A stretch of 64,000 nt of DNA from Pseudoalteromonas sp049257235 (GCF_049257235.1 NZ_JBMMUF010000011.1:37666-101665), one strand, 5' to 3'; numbered from the stretch's first letter, positions 23,502-32,778 are shown. The notes: generated by a model from the sequence alone, not told the origin. Numbers and translations are program-made.

Positions 23502-26378
23502 CTATTGCCAGCTAATCGCTTTATGGAATTGGTCCATCGATTGCACTTTTGTTTGACCGTCTAGTTCAGCGAACTCATCATCAGCAAACTTGCTACCACG
23601 TAATTGAATATTCAATCGTGCGGCATCCTGATTTAACATTGTCTGCTGGTAGAAATCTTGGATATCTTTAAGCGATGTTTTCTCAACTGCCGCAATAAGT
23701 TTAGCGCGGCTATCAAAATCATATTGCTCACGATACCAATCGGTGATCAAACGACCCACTTCGTCATTCAAATTCTTTGGCTTTTCTTTAAGTGCAACCA
23801 AAGTGGCATTTTTAAGCTGTAAGAACGTTTCTTCGTCCATATTAGCAAGCTCTTGCTGATATTGCTTTTTAAAGCTATCAAAACGCGCCTGCATATCCTT
23901 TGGCCCTTTTACTGGCGTTTGGATAAACAAGCCAATGCCTGCATATTCATCGAGTGGACGAGCCAATGCACCTACTGCGTAAGCGAGTTGCTCTTCAGTA
24001 CGTAACTTATCAAACGCGATTGTACGGAAGTGACCACGCAATACTGATGCTGCCGCTTTTTGCTCGTAACCAGGCGTTGGGTGGTAAGCCATATCAATAA
24101 TGGCAACGTCAGCAACGTCTATATCTTTTTGTACAACGTATACTTCACCCTGTTTCGGCTGCCACGTTTTTGAACGCGTGTACTGCGTGTCTTTTGCTTG
24201 CTCTGGCAATGCTTGGCTTATACTTTTAGCGATTTGCTCAACACTGCTGTCATCATAGTTACCAAATGCAAAAACACGAACGTTGTTGTTGCTGAGCACC
24301 TGACTCATCAATGACTCTAAATCAGCAACGTTAAGTGATTTAGCGGTTGCGATAAGCTCGTCTGTATCGTGACTACCTGAGCGGGTGATCTCAGAGTACA
24401 TGCCAAACGCTTGATAGAATGGGAACTGCTTTTGCGCATTCATTAGGTTGCGCACATAACGATCCACAGCTTGATCGAACGCTTGTTGCTCTACATTCAA
24501 GTTGAGGTTCTTAAGCGCCTGAGTAAGTAACACCGGTTGCTTATCAGTAAACCCACCTACCGATAAACTAAAGCCATTACCTGCGTCCATGCTTACACTC
24601 ATACCAGCTATGCTCGCTTCGGTAGCCAACGCGGTTTGCGATAGATTATACAAATCAGCCCATAGGCTCATTAGTACACCGGCTTTGATGTCTTGTTGCT
24701 TAAGCGGTGAGTTAACATACACTTCCAACAACCCTTTCGGCTGCTGAGCAAAGTACTGGCTTGGCTGCAACCACACTTTAATACCGTCTTTATCGTAACT
24801 AACCATCGGCTTGTCTTGCGCCTTGGCTGTCTTGATATCGAATTGCTCAGGTAACAAGCGATTTACACTTGGCAGTGCTAACGCAAATTGACTCGGTTGC
24901 TGCCAGCTCGCTTGCTCTTGCTCGCCGATATCTTCAATGCGATATTGGCCATCGTAAAAGTAAAGCTTGCCATCTGTTTGCTCTTCTTTAGACACATACC
25001 AAACACGCAGAGTATCACCGTTGAGTTGATTCAATACGCTGTTGATCGCTTCTTCGTTAAACTCACCGTAAAAGAATGGCGCGTTGATGGCGTTATTTAG
25101 CGGGTAATCTTGCATGCTTTGAGTTAATGATGACACGTAACCAAACTCGTCACTTTTCTCAAGGAATTGGAATTGGTTATTTAACGAAGTACGAATTTCG
25201 TTAAAGTACTTCTTATCAACACCTTGGGTTTTAATTAGCTCAATATAACGCATGATGGTAGCGACGATTTCCTCGCGATTTTTCATGCCTTCATCAGTCA
25301 AGTCGATGTTTACATTCAGCTCACCATAGTTGCCATACTTGTTCGGTGTTGCTGACGCACTAAGCTTAGATACCCAGCCCTTATCACGTAAAATCTGCGC
25401 TGGGCTGCCAGGCATTTCATTGCTCAACAGATAGGCAACAAAACGGTTAGGCTTGTAGGCAAATTCATCCATGTTGTTTTGGATGACAAAGTCCATCTGT
25501 AACTGCTTTACATCTTCGTTTGGCTTGTAGTAAACACGTTTACCACCAACATCATCGTAATTCAGCTGTGCACTGACCTTTGGTTTGTCTATTTTCTTAT
25601 CTTCGATATCAGCAAAGTATTGCTGTGCAAGCTCACGCATCTCATTAATTGGGCGATTTGAGATCATGGCCACTTTCATGATGTTGGCTGAATAGTATTT
25701 ATTATAAAAATCAACGGTTTCTTTGTGTAACTGGCTACCTTCTTTGTCGCCCAAGGTCTCTAGGTTACCAATCAAGAAACGGTTAGCAGGGTGCTCTCCC
25801 ATCATCTTACGCGCAAGCTTAAATTGACCAAAGAAGTCCATCTCACGGCGCATTGACCACTCTGCATTTACTGCATTCTTTTCTTTATCTGTGTATTCAG
25901 GATAGAGCTTTGGCGATTTGAAAAAGTCACTGAAACGATCCAACGCTTCACCGTATGCGTCATTATTCACTTTGAACATATAGTTGGTGATATCGAGCCA
26001 TGTATAGGCGTTGTGTGCACCACCATTTTTAGTCATGAAATCACTGTACCCTTTGGTATCAGGGTAACGCTCGGTCCCAAGGAACAACATGTGCTCAAGA
26101 TAGTGAGCCATCCCTTGTTGCGTCATCGGATCGTGTAATAGCCCTACGCCAACACTTAGCGCAGCTGCCGATTTTTCTGCGCTTGGGTCTGACACCAAAA
26201 TAACTTCAATATTGTTATCGAGTTTAAGCGTGTCATAAGAGCGTTTATCATTTGGACTAACGACCAAATTTTCAGGAATTAATTGTGCAGGTGACGATGT
26301 GATATTAGAGGTAGATGTCGCATTGCAGCCCACTAACACAGCAAGGCTCAATGCACTAAGTACAAGTGCTTTGTTCAT
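23502..26378 (-). CDS. M16 (insulinase/pitrilysin family) zinc protease, lipoprotein
   Basis: A 958-residue envelope protease. The N-terminus is a lipoprotein signal (MNKALVLSALSLAVLVGC, Cys18), giving a membrane-anchored enzyme in the periplasm. The inverted zinc motif HxxEH is HYLEH at residues 92-96 with the third ligand Glu in the NAVNAE segment about 70 residues on. The full four-domain length matches pitrilysin (PtrA/Ptr). It degrades small periplasmic polypeptides. The start is the ATG at 26376-26378; an upstream extension to 26414 would spoil the signal. It is divergent from the MAPEG gene. Confidence 0.9.
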   Translation of the reverse strand: MNKALVLSALSLAVLVGCNATSTSNITSSPAQLIPENLVVSPNDKRSYDTLKLDNNIEVILVSDPSAEKSAAALSVGVGLLHDPMTQQGMAHYLEHMLFLGTERYPDTKGYSDFMTKNGGAHNAYTWLDITNYMFKVNNDAYGEALDRFSDFFKSPKLYPEYTDKEKNAVNAEWSMRREMDFFGQFKLARKMMGEHPANRFLIGNLETLGDKEGSQLHKETVDFYNKYYSANIMKVAMISNRPINEMRELAQQYFADIEDKKIDKPKVSAQLNYDDVGGKRVYYKPNEDVKQLQMDFVIQNNMDEFAYKPNRFVAYLLSNEMPGSPAQILRDKGWVSKLSASATPNKYGNYGELNVNIDLTDEGMKNREEIVATIMRYIELIKTQGVDKKYFNEIRTSLNNQFQFLEKSDEFGYVSSLTQSMQDYPLNNAINAPFFYGEFNEEAINSVLNQLNGDTLRVWYVSKEEQTDGKLYFYDGQYRIEDIGEQEQASWQQPSQFALALPSVNRLLPEQFDIKTAKAQDKPMVSYDKDGIKVWLQPSQYFAQQPKGLLEVYVNSPLKQQDIKAGVLMSLWADLYNLSQTALATEASIAGMSVSMDAGNGFSLSVGGFTDKQPVLLTQALKNLNLNVEQQAFDQAVDRYVRNLMNAQKQFPFYQAFGMYSEITRSGSHDTDELIATAKSLNVADLESLMSQVLSNNNVRVFAFGNYDDSSVEQIAKSISQALPEQAKDTQYTRSKTWQPKQGEVYVVQKDIDVADVAIIDMAYHPTPGYEQKAAASVLRGHFRTIAFDKLRTEEQLAYAVGALARPLDEYAGIGLFIQTPVKGPKDMQARFDSFKKQYQQELANMDEETFLQLKNATLVALKEKPKNLNDEVGRLITDWYREQYDFDSRAKLIAAVEKTSLKDIQDFYQQTMLNQDAARLNIQLRGSKFADDEFAELDGQTKVQSMDQFHKAISWQ

Positions 26379-26573
26379 TATTAGAATTCTTTGTCTGGAG
26401 TCGTAGGCTGACAATAATCAAAAATCAGCGACAAAAATGCAATGTAAAATGTGATTAAGTTTGTAACAGTTTATTAAATGGCTATTCACTAAAAAGCCTT
26501 ATGGTAAGACAAACTATGTTAAGCTGGGCTAGAAATTAGCGAAAATAATTCGAATATGAGTCAAGGAATAGAA

Positions 26574-26990
26574 ATGTTAGAAAAGTTATTGATCCTCGCC
26601 CTATTTGCTCAAGTCCTGCTGACCTTTTGCGTCATGTTTATTATGGGCCGACGTCGCTTTGCTGCTGCTAGGGCAAAAGAGATTCACTTAGAGCAGTTCT
26701 CAACCATGGATTTGAAAGACGCGTCTGAATCGGTGCAAGTGGCAGGGCGAAATTTCATCAACCAATTTGAAATTCCAGTGTTGTTTTTTGTCGCGTCGCT
26801 TGTCGCCTTAATAACCAATAACCTTGGGTACCTGTTGGTAACGCTAGCATGGCTATTTGTTGTGTCGAGAGTGATCCATACAGTGATACACCTGAGCAGC
26901 AACCATCTGTATTCACGCTATTATTCATTTTTAGCTGGCTGCATTATCGTCCTGATAATGTGGATCACTCTCGTGTGGCGTTTATTTTAA
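26574..26990 (+). CDS. MAPEG-family membrane protein
   Basis: A 138-residue integral membrane protein of the MAPEG (eicosanoid/glutathione metabolism) superfamily, with four predicted helices: about residues 3-25, 63-83, 86-105 and 120-136. The family-typical N-terminal helix pattern and an Arg-rich cytoplasmic loop after helix 1 (GRRRFAAARAKE) are present. The ATG at 26574 has AAGGAA close upstream, while the in-frame ATG at 26556 has no RBS. Bacterial members are largely uncharacterised; glutathione transferase activity is not shown. The 3' end overlaps the convergent cyclophilin gene by 9 bases. Confidence 0.78.
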   Translation: MLEKLLILALFAQVLLTFCVMFIMGRRRFAAARAKEIHLEQFSTMDLKDASESVQVAGRNFINQFEIPVLFFVASLVALITNNLGYLLVTLAWLFVVSRVIHTVIHLSSNHLYSRYYSFLAGCIIVLIMWITLVWRLF

Positions 26991-27752
26991 CGCCACTTTA
27001 CGACGCAGAGCCACTAACAGAGCGAAAGGTGCTAACCACCATGCACTGCCTGAGCTCGAGTCAGACGAGTTAACGTCATCAATCAGTGTATTTTCAACTG
27101 GGCTCAGTGTTACGGCTGAGTTTGGATCTTCGTCTATGATAATAACATCATTAATCGTAACGAGATTTGCTGATGTAATGTCTGAACCTTGAGAGCACTC
27201 ATCGGCGCTGTAATTAACAGTAGGAACACTATCTAAGTAATTGAGTGCAGGCAAACCGCTGCACGTAGCCAGTGCGTTAATCTTATTAACCACATCCATG
27301 CCATCACCAATCACTTGTCCAAATACGGTAAATCCGCCATTTTGCAAATCGAGATTAGCGCTGTTATCACGGGTATTAAAGAACCATTGGCTAGTCGCAC
27401 TGTTAACATTGCCTGCCTGCTTAGCCATCGCAATCGTGCCAGTCACGTTTGAGTATACAGGCTCATTTACTACTGCATTTTGAATATCAATAACGTCTAT
27501 TGACTCATCAAACGTGAACGCGCCGCCCTGAACGACAAATTTTGCAACAGAACGATGCACAATCGTTGAACGATAATCGCCACGACCAACATAACCTAAA
27601 AAGTTCTCTACGGTTTTAGGTGTTTGTTGGTCGAACAAATTTACCTGAAAACTGCCTTGAGAGGTTTGAAATTCAACAATGGTTGCGTGGGCATTTGTTG
27701 CTAGCATTGCACCTGCAATAGTTAGCACACCGGCTGAAAGTACGGCTTTCAT
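26982..27752 (-). CDS. Secreted cyclophilin-type peptidyl-prolyl isomerase with a GlyGly-CTERM-like tail
   Basis: A 256-residue protein. Signal peptide to about residue 23 (MLATNAHA), cyclophilin domain with VEFQTSQGSFQVNLF, QTPKTVENFLGYV, GTIAMAKQAGNVNSATSQWFFN and GFTVFGQVIGDGMDVV, followed by a Ser/Asp linker and a C-terminal SSGSAWWLAPFALLVALRRK. That tail (short Gly/Ser motif, one hydrophobic helix, basic end) looks like a rhombosortase-processed GlyGly-CTERM sorting signal, although the Gly pair itself reads SGS. The expected product is surface-associated. Start ATG 27752 behind AGGAGTCAAT. A gene for rhombosortase was not seen in the window. Confidence 0.85.
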   Translation of the reverse strand: MKAVLSAGVLTIAGAMLATNAHATIVEFQTSQGSFQVNLFDQQTPKTVENFLGYVGRGDYRSTIVHRSVAKFVVQGGAFTFDESIDVIDIQNAVVNEPVYSNVTGTIAMAKQAGNVNSATSQWFFNTRDNSANLDLQNGGFTVFGQVIGDGMDVVNKINALATCSGLPALNYLDSVPTVNYSADECSQGSDITSANLVTINDVIIIDEDPNSAVTLSPVENTLIDDVNSSDSSSGSAWWLAPFALLVALRRKVALK

Positions 27753-27844
27753 ATTGACTCCTGAAACTGATGAGGGCATACCTTACTTCGAGACTAATTC
27801 AAGTGCTAGAGCAAAAATACAATAACTACAAATTGATACCTAAC

Positions 27845-27861
27845 TGTAACTCAGGGTTACA
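27845..27861. promoter_or_regulatory. Inverted repeat upstream of the cyclophilin gene
   Basis: TGTAAC-TCAGG-GTTACA, six-base arms, located 93 bases upstream of the cyclophilin start and 125 bases before the DUF3820-like gene. It may be a regulator site; the binding protein is unknown. Confidence 0.35.
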
Positions 27862-27985
27862 TTTGTATTTACTTTATATAATTTTAAGTTATTAAAAAAT
27901 AAATTATAAAACATATCGGACTTATCAAACGCAGGATTCTTGCCTAAGATGGGCGCATGTTAGGGAAACGTTAGTAACAACACAC

Positions 27986-28165
27986 ATGAATAAAAATAAC
28001 GTAATCTGCGATTTTGGCGTTCACAAAGGTGAACCTTACAAACAAGTCCCCGCTTCATTTTTAAACTGGATGGTGGGTATTAATCACAATAAAGCAGCCA
28101 TCGCAAAAGAAGAATTACGCCGACGCGAGACTGCAGTTCAAGAACTCAGGTACAAAAATCAGTAA
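27986..28165 (+). CDS. Short DUF3820-like protein
   Basis: A 59-residue cytoplasmic protein, too short for most gene finders. It begins MNKNNVICDFGVHKGEPYKQ and continues VPASFLNWMVGI, with a charged helix (AKEELRRRETAVQEL) at the end. The pattern 'FG..KG.......P..FL.WM' is the DUF3820 signature, related to the exodeoxyribonuclease X-associated segment, and this helps to place it although the RBS is weak. Function unknown, possibly nucleic-acid related. It is followed 66 bases later by the 5'-nucleotidase gene on the same strand, so cotranscription is possible. Confidence 0.6.
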   Translation: MNKNNVICDFGVHKGEPYKQVPASFLNWMVGINHNKAAIAKEELRRRETAVQELRYKNQ

Positions 28166-28231
28166 GAGATAATGAAATACTCACGAAACTGATTTAAGAT
28201 CAGGCGCACTCATATACCTAATGGATACACT

Positions 28232-29854
28232 ATGGTGCGCCTTCTTACTCTTACCTCCTTGCTCTTAGTCGGAGCATGCACATTTTCATCTCCTAGCCCT
28301 GAGCAATCAGTATCTCAACCTGACAGTCGATATTTAACTGTTTTGCACACCAACGATCATCACGGCCGCTTTTGGACGAATGACAAAGGTGAGTATGGCA
28401 TGGCTGCACGCGCAACCTTATTGCGCACACTAAGGGAGCAAGCAGCGCAAAGAGGTGACGCGTTAGTGCTTCTATCTGGCGGTGATATTAATACCGGCAT
28501 TCCTGAGTCTGACTTACAGCAGGCAGAGCCTGATTTTAAAGGTATGAGTTTACTGGGTTATGATGCCATGGCCATTGGTAATCACGAATTTGACAATCCA
28601 TTAGCGGTACTCGACAAACAGCAAAAATGGGCCAACTTCCCTCTACTTAGCGCCAATATTAAGCATAAATCTAGTCATGAGTATGCCTATACACCTTATG
28701 TGCTGGTAGAAAAGAACAACATCAACATCGCGGTGCTTGGTCTGACGACCACAGACACCGCTAAAATTGCCAACCCAGAGTTCATTGGCGACCTCGAATT
28801 TATTAACCCGACCGATGCGACCACCGGCGTATTAAAAGAAATTAACAGCAAAAATCCAGATGTTATTATCGCCGTGACACACATGGGACATTACGCCGAT
28901 GCAAAATTTGGAGTCAATGCGCCAGGTGATGTAACGCTCGCTCGTCAATTGCCCCTAGGAGCGATTGATATGATTATTGGCGGACACTCTCAAGAGCCTG
29001 TGTGCATGAGTGCCAGCAATGTAAACGATGCAAGCTACCACCCAGGGAAAACCTGCACACCCGATAACCAAAATGGCATTTGGATCATGCAAGCTCATGA
29101 GTGGGGAAAATACGTTGGCGAAGCCCGTTTCGAAATAAAAGGTGACGACGTTATCTTGCAAAGTTATACCTTACACCCAGTCAATTTACGTGATAAATCA
29201 GGACAATGGGTGGGAGATTATATTGAGCCTGACCAAAAAATGGTTGATTTCTTAAGCCCATATCAAGCAAAGGGGCAAAAGCAACTGAGTGTCACATTAG
29301 GCGTCACCAAAGAGCGACTTGAAGGGGATAGAAACAAAGTTCGCTTTATGCAAACCAATTTAGGCCAGCTCATCACCACTGCACAAAGCCAACACGTCAA
29401 TGCTGACTTCGGTATTATTAGTGGAGGCGGTATTCGCGACTCCATCCCTGCCGGCGATATCAACTACAAGGATATTTTACGCGTACACCCGTTCAAAAAC
29501 CGCATCGGGTACATTGACTTCAGTGGCACTGAGGCCCTTGCATTTATAAGCAAGATCACGCGATTCCCTGTTGATTCAGGGGCCTATACTCACATCAATA
29601 ATGTCACACCCGTGTGTGATAATGCTCAGCTAGTCAATGTGTTAATAAATGGTCAACCACTTCAAGCTGACCAGACTTACCGCATGAGCATCAATAGCTA
29701 TAACGCAGCTGGCGGCGATGGTTACCCACGTTTAAACAACGACCCGCGTTTTGTCGATACAGGCGATACTGATGCGGAAATATTGAGTGCCTATGTACGC
29801 AAAAATTCGCCAATACAAGGCATAAAAACGCCGCAGTCCCTTACTTGCCAATAA
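28232..29854 (+). CDS. 5'-nucleotidase/UDP-sugar hydrolase-type metallophosphatase, lipoprotein
   Basis: A 540-residue enzyme of the UshA/5'-nucleotidase family. It has a lipobox (LLLVGAC, about residue 16), a calcineurin-like metallophosphoesterase domain with TVLHTNDHHGRF, SGGDINTG, GNHEFDNP, THMGHYAD and IIGGHSQ, and the C-terminal nucleotide-binding domain (GIISGGGIRDSIP, SYNAAGGDGYP near the C-terminus). It would hydrolyse nucleotides or UDP-sugars in the periplasm to nucleosides and phosphate. Start ATG 28232 with GGAT six bases upstream. The lipid anchor differs from soluble E. coli UshA but is common in Vibrio NutA-type enzymes. Confidence 0.9.
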   Translation: MVRLLTLTSLLLVGACTFSSPSPEQSVSQPDSRYLTVLHTNDHHGRFWTNDKGEYGMAARATLLRTLREQAAQRGDALVLLSGGDINTGIPESDLQQAEPDFKGMSLLGYDAMAIGNHEFDNPLAVLDKQQKWANFPLLSANIKHKSSHEYAYTPYVLVEKNNINIAVLGLTTTDTAKIANPEFIGDLEFINPTDATTGVLKEINSKNPDVIIAVTHMGHYADAKFGVNAPGDVTLARQLPLGAIDMIIGGHSQEPVCMSASNVNDASYHPGKTCTPDNQNGIWIMQAHEWGKYVGEARFEIKGDDVILQSYTLHPVNLRDKSGQWVGDYIEPDQKMVDFLSPYQAKGQKQLSVTLGVTKERLEGDRNKVRFMQTNLGQLITTAQSQHVNADFGIISGGGIRDSIPAGDINYKDILRVHPFKNRIGYIDFSGTEALAFISKITRFPVDSGAYTHINNVTPVCDNAQLVNVLINGQPLQADQTYRMSINSYNAAGGDGYPRLNNDPRFVDTGDTDAEILSAYVRKNSPIQGIKTPQSLTCQ

Positions 29855-30830
29855 TGGTAAAAGCGCTGTAATCGCGCACCCCGAGCCCATAGTGATGAAC
29901 GCGAGAGCGAGAACCTTCACCATGGGCTTTAGGTGGAAAATAAGGCTCTTTTGATTCCATATCATTAGCAAAGCTCTCATCGAGCGCAGCGCGTATCTCA
30001 CTTAAGGTCTTTTCTAGGCTGTTGCTGAAGTTTGGTCGTTTACGGATGGTATGACCGAGCTCGATTAAACGGGCAAAGTATTTATGCGCCAGTTGCAATA
30101 GCTCATCTGGCACATCTTTGTTTTGATTTAGCATTACTTGAGGATGTTCAACACTAAACTCGAGCAATGCCAAATAAAAACACAAAGGCTTATTTGCCAA
30201 GTTGACACGCTGGGAATGCTCCCCAAAACGAATACTTTTATCCACCAAGTCAATGATCAACTGCTTTGCCTCAATCTCGCTTTGTTGAGGCTGACTAAGC
30301 TCGGTGAGTTTGGTTTCCATGGCCCTAAACCACGGCCACATTAATAACGCCAATAACAGGGCTAACAAAATAGGTATGACACTGAGGCCCTTGCCAATTG
30401 GCATAGCCTGCAACGAGTAATACACTTTAATTGGCTCTGTACCCGGTTGATTGAGATAGATAAATCGCTCGGAATCAAACTTACCAGTGAGGCCTGTTTC
30501 GATTGCTTCAACGATAACAGGATAGTTATTACTCAACGCCAGTTCATTCAGATCAGCAATGTAAGTGCGAGTGCGACTATTATCTGCTGGCACTTCTAAT
30601 AAAGGGTTGGCTAGGCCAATATATTGAGAGTCCAGTGCTATGCGTGTTTTAACCTGTGCCAACGCTAAGTTTTGTGTTCGCTGCCAACTGGCTGTCGCCC
30701 CCAAAAAGTAGGCCGTGAGGGAAGTTATAAGGGCACATACGCACAACAGGCTGATCGCGCGCCCTGCATGAAAGTGCTTTACGGGACCACGCTTTCTAAG
30801 CAAGGCAATGAGCATGCTGCGGACTCTCAC
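29841..30830 (-). CDS. Uncharacterised two-pass membrane protein paired with a PhnD-like protein
   Basis: A 329-residue protein (324 from ATG 30815) that I do not recognise. It has one membrane segment at about residues 24-46, an extracytoplasmic region (about 47-148, with no known domain signature), a second hydrophobic segment (about 150-168), and a cytoplasmic C-terminal half of about 160 residues. The latter contains FYLALLEFSVEHPQV, LAHKYFARLIELGHTIRKRP and a basic KRPNFSNSLEKTLSEI helix that could be a DNA- or protein-contacting winged helix. It overlaps the PhnD-like gene (30827) by 4 bases, so both are made together. The layout is that of a sensor or signal-transducing receptor, not a transporter. 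Confidence 0.72.
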   Translation of the reverse strand: MRVRSMLIALLRKRGPVKHFHAGRAISLLCVCALITSLTAYFLGATASWQRTQNLALAQVKTRIALDSQYIGLANPLLEVPADNSRTRTYIADLNELALSNNYPVIVEAIETGLTGKFDSERFIYLNQPGTEPIKVYYSLQAMPIGKGLSVIPILLALLLALLMWPWFRAMETKLTELSQPQQSEIEAKQLIIDLVDKSIRFGEHSQRVNLANKPLCFYLALLEFSVEHPQVMLNQNKDVPDELLQLAHKYFARLIELGHTIRKRPNFSNSLEKTLSEIRAALDESFANDMESKEPYFPPKAHGEGSRSRVHHYGLGVRDYSAFTIIGK

Positions 30831-31711
30831 AATGCCTCCTCAATAAATCGTGCGGCACTAACGTCATCACACTGCCAATAAGACTGCGCAGCGTTGAAGT
30901 ATGCAGACGAGTCGGCCTTGGCTATCTCTAACAATGTTTTTTGTAATGCGCAGGCTAAATCTGGATTATCGGCGGCTTTTTTTAGATACCAATGGCTGCC
31001 ACTAATATTATTGCCAATGGCAGTAATGTAGTTACGCGAGAAACGTTCAATATCACTTTGTTGCCAGTATGAAGCAATGACATCAACCTCTCCTCTGGCA
31101 AGTTTATCTCTAAGAGCCGAATGAGAGTTAGCAAAGGTAATATTGAGGTTATCCAAGTTAATATCTAAGTCTTTAAAAACTTGTTTTGGAATGATATGAC
31201 CAGATCGGCTTGTGGGATAGTCAATTAAACCAATACGCTTATCGAGGAAGTACGCTTTATCAATGCGCGGTTTTTCGTGGCTACCGATGAAGTATGCAGT
31301 GTAGCTAGGGTAACCAATAATTGGGTAATAGCCGTACGTTTGTTTTGCGTCAAACGCATCAATGAGGTTGTCTTTTGCCAGTATTAAGGATGCGAGCCCT
31401 TTTCCCAAAAAGTTCACCTCATGTTGGGACGAACCGCCCCAAAATGCGATCACTTTTCCATATTGCTTAGAGACGATTGCATTCAAACACAAATTATCGG
31501 CAAGCTCTGTGGCTCTTTGTTGGCTTTGCATGAAGATTGACAGTTGCATCTGATTAGCGTCGCTTTGCGTGTTGCAACTGTAGGAAGTTTGCACAACGCT
31601 ACCCAATGGCGGCAACTGCTTAGCGACATTAAAATCACCCAGCAGGTAACTTATCAAAGTCACTATTGCGATAGTTGTTAATACCAGCGCGCTGTCTCGC
31701 CAAGGTTTCAT
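30827..31711 (-). CDS. Membrane-anchored PhnD-like periplasmic binding protein
   Basis: A 294-residue protein with an uncleaved-looking N-terminal membrane anchor (about residues 8-24) and a type II periplasmic binding domain. Features that recall the PhnD/phosphonate-binding family include GYPSYTAYFIGSH, RIGLIDYPTSRSGHIIPKQV, ITFANSHSALRDKLARGEVDVIASYWQQSD and the dimer-like C-terminal helices. No transport permease or ATPase gene is near. It is translated with the membrane protein 29841-30830 (4-base overlap), so it probably works as the ligand sensor of that partner. The ligand may be a phosphorus compound, but that is inferred only. Start ATG 31711 preferred over 31720. Confidence 0.72.
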   Translation of the reverse strand: MKPWRDSALVLTTIAIVTLISYLLGDFNVAKQLPPLGSVVQTSYSCNTQSDANQMQLSIFMQSQQRATELADNLCLNAIVSKQYGKVIAFWGGSSQHEVNFLGKGLASLILAKDNLIDAFDAKQTYGYYPIIGYPSYTAYFIGSHEKPRIDKAYFLDKRIGLIDYPTSRSGHIIPKQVFKDLDINLDNLNITFANSHSALRDKLARGEVDVIASYWQQSDIERFSRNYITAIGNNISGSHWYLKKAADNPDLACALQKTLLEIAKADSSAYFNAAQSYWQCDDVSAARFIEEAL

Positions 31712-31770
31712 TGATTGCAAAGCGGTTTAACTGTACATCGATTTATGTTGCGGTTATTTCAACAGCTATT

Positions 31771-31792
31771 ATTACTTATTGCAATAAGTAAT
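31771..31792. promoter_or_regulatory. Perfect 22-base palindrome in the divergent promoter region
   Basis: ATTACTTATTG followed directly by its exact reverse complement. One arm (AATAAGTAATT) recurs at 31834-31844, 51 bases further on. The region lies between the PhnD-like pair (minus) and the S1/P1 nuclease (plus), so a shared operator for a dimeric regulator is likely. I could not match it to a known motif. Confidence 0.5.
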
Positions 31793-31929
31793 TTTATCTA
31801 TCAACAACAAACCATTGTTTTTTAAGAATTATTAATAAGTAATTATGAATGTCTTTAAATCCTTTTTTTTCACTTTAAAAACTCGGAAAATTTACTAGGA
31901 CAAAGCAACTTTGCAACGTGATAACAACA

Positions 31930-32778
31930 ATGGATTTACAGCATATTCGCGCTAACATTTCGGCATTTTTCTTTGCCGTACTGCTCGTCGTTGCCTGTTT
32001 AATAAACCAAGCATGGGCTTGGGGAGCAAACGGACATCGTATCGTCGCTGCGATCGCTGAACAAAATTTATCACCTCAGGCCAAAGCCAGACTGTATGAA
32101 ATTTTAGGGACTCAAAGTCTCGCTCGAGTGAGCACATGGGCCGACGAAATGCGTTCTAACCCTGAGTATTTTTGGCAAAAGCAATCATCCCGTTGGCACT
32201 ATATTAATATCGACTCCCAATCCGAATTTTCACGCTCTAAATTCCACGTTCATACAAACAAAAACGATATTAACAATGCACACAGCGCCATCCTCAGCGC
32301 AATTTCTGCTTTATCTGCCCCTGATACATCAATAGAAGACCAACGTTTTTACCTCAAGTTCTTAATCCACCTAATTGGTGACATCCACCAACCAATGCAT
32401 GTAGGTCGCTCACAGGACCGCGGTGGAAATACAATTAAAGTGGAATTTTTCAATAACCCCACGAATTTGCATCGCCTTTGGGACAGTCAATTGCTAGAAC
32501 AAGCACAACTTTCTTACTCAGAATATGCACAATTTTTATGCTGTGATAATCTAGAAAATACCCAATACAAGAACAAAGACAGTGTACAGCAGTGGTTATT
32601 GCAATCTCATAAGCTCGCTTCTTCAATCTATTCAAGCACTTCAGAGCAAATAGGCTACGCTTATGTGGACAAATATCAACGCATCATGGAGCAGCAGCTC
32701 GCGCTTGGCGGACATCGTCTCGCCGAGCTGTTGAACTATATATACCAAGGAACAGCGGGGACTCCGCTGCAAGAATAA
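31930..32778 (+). CDS. Secreted S1/P1-type nuclease
   Basis: A 282-residue zinc-dependent single-strand nuclease, secreted. A signal peptide of about 28 residues ends at WAWG, and the mature protein begins with Trp-Gly, the amino-terminal zinc ligand typical of the family (WGANGHRIVAAIAE). Other ligand blocks are VSTWADEMR, LKFLIHLIGDIHQPMHVG, RGGNTIKVEF, and NLHRLWDSQLLE. It should cut single-stranded DNA and RNA to 5'-mononucleotides. The ATG at 31930 is preferred over GTG at 31918 on grounds of signal-peptide form. It lies 68 bases before the TonB receptor and close to the 5'-nucleotidase, which suggests nucleic-acid use as nutrient. Confidence 0.9.
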   Translation: MDLQHIRANISAFFFAVLLVVACLINQAWAWGANGHRIVAAIAEQNLSPQAKARLYEILGTQSLARVSTWADEMRSNPEYFWQKQSSRWHYINIDSQSEFSRSKFHVHTNKNDINNAHSAILSAISALSAPDTSIEDQRFYLKFLIHLIGDIHQPMHVGRSQDRGGNTIKVEFFNNPTNLHRLWDSQLLEQAQLSYSEYAQFLCCDNLENTQYKNKDSVQQWLLQSHKLASSIYSSTSEQIGYAYVDKYQRIMEQQLALGGHRLAELLNYIYQGTAGTPLQE

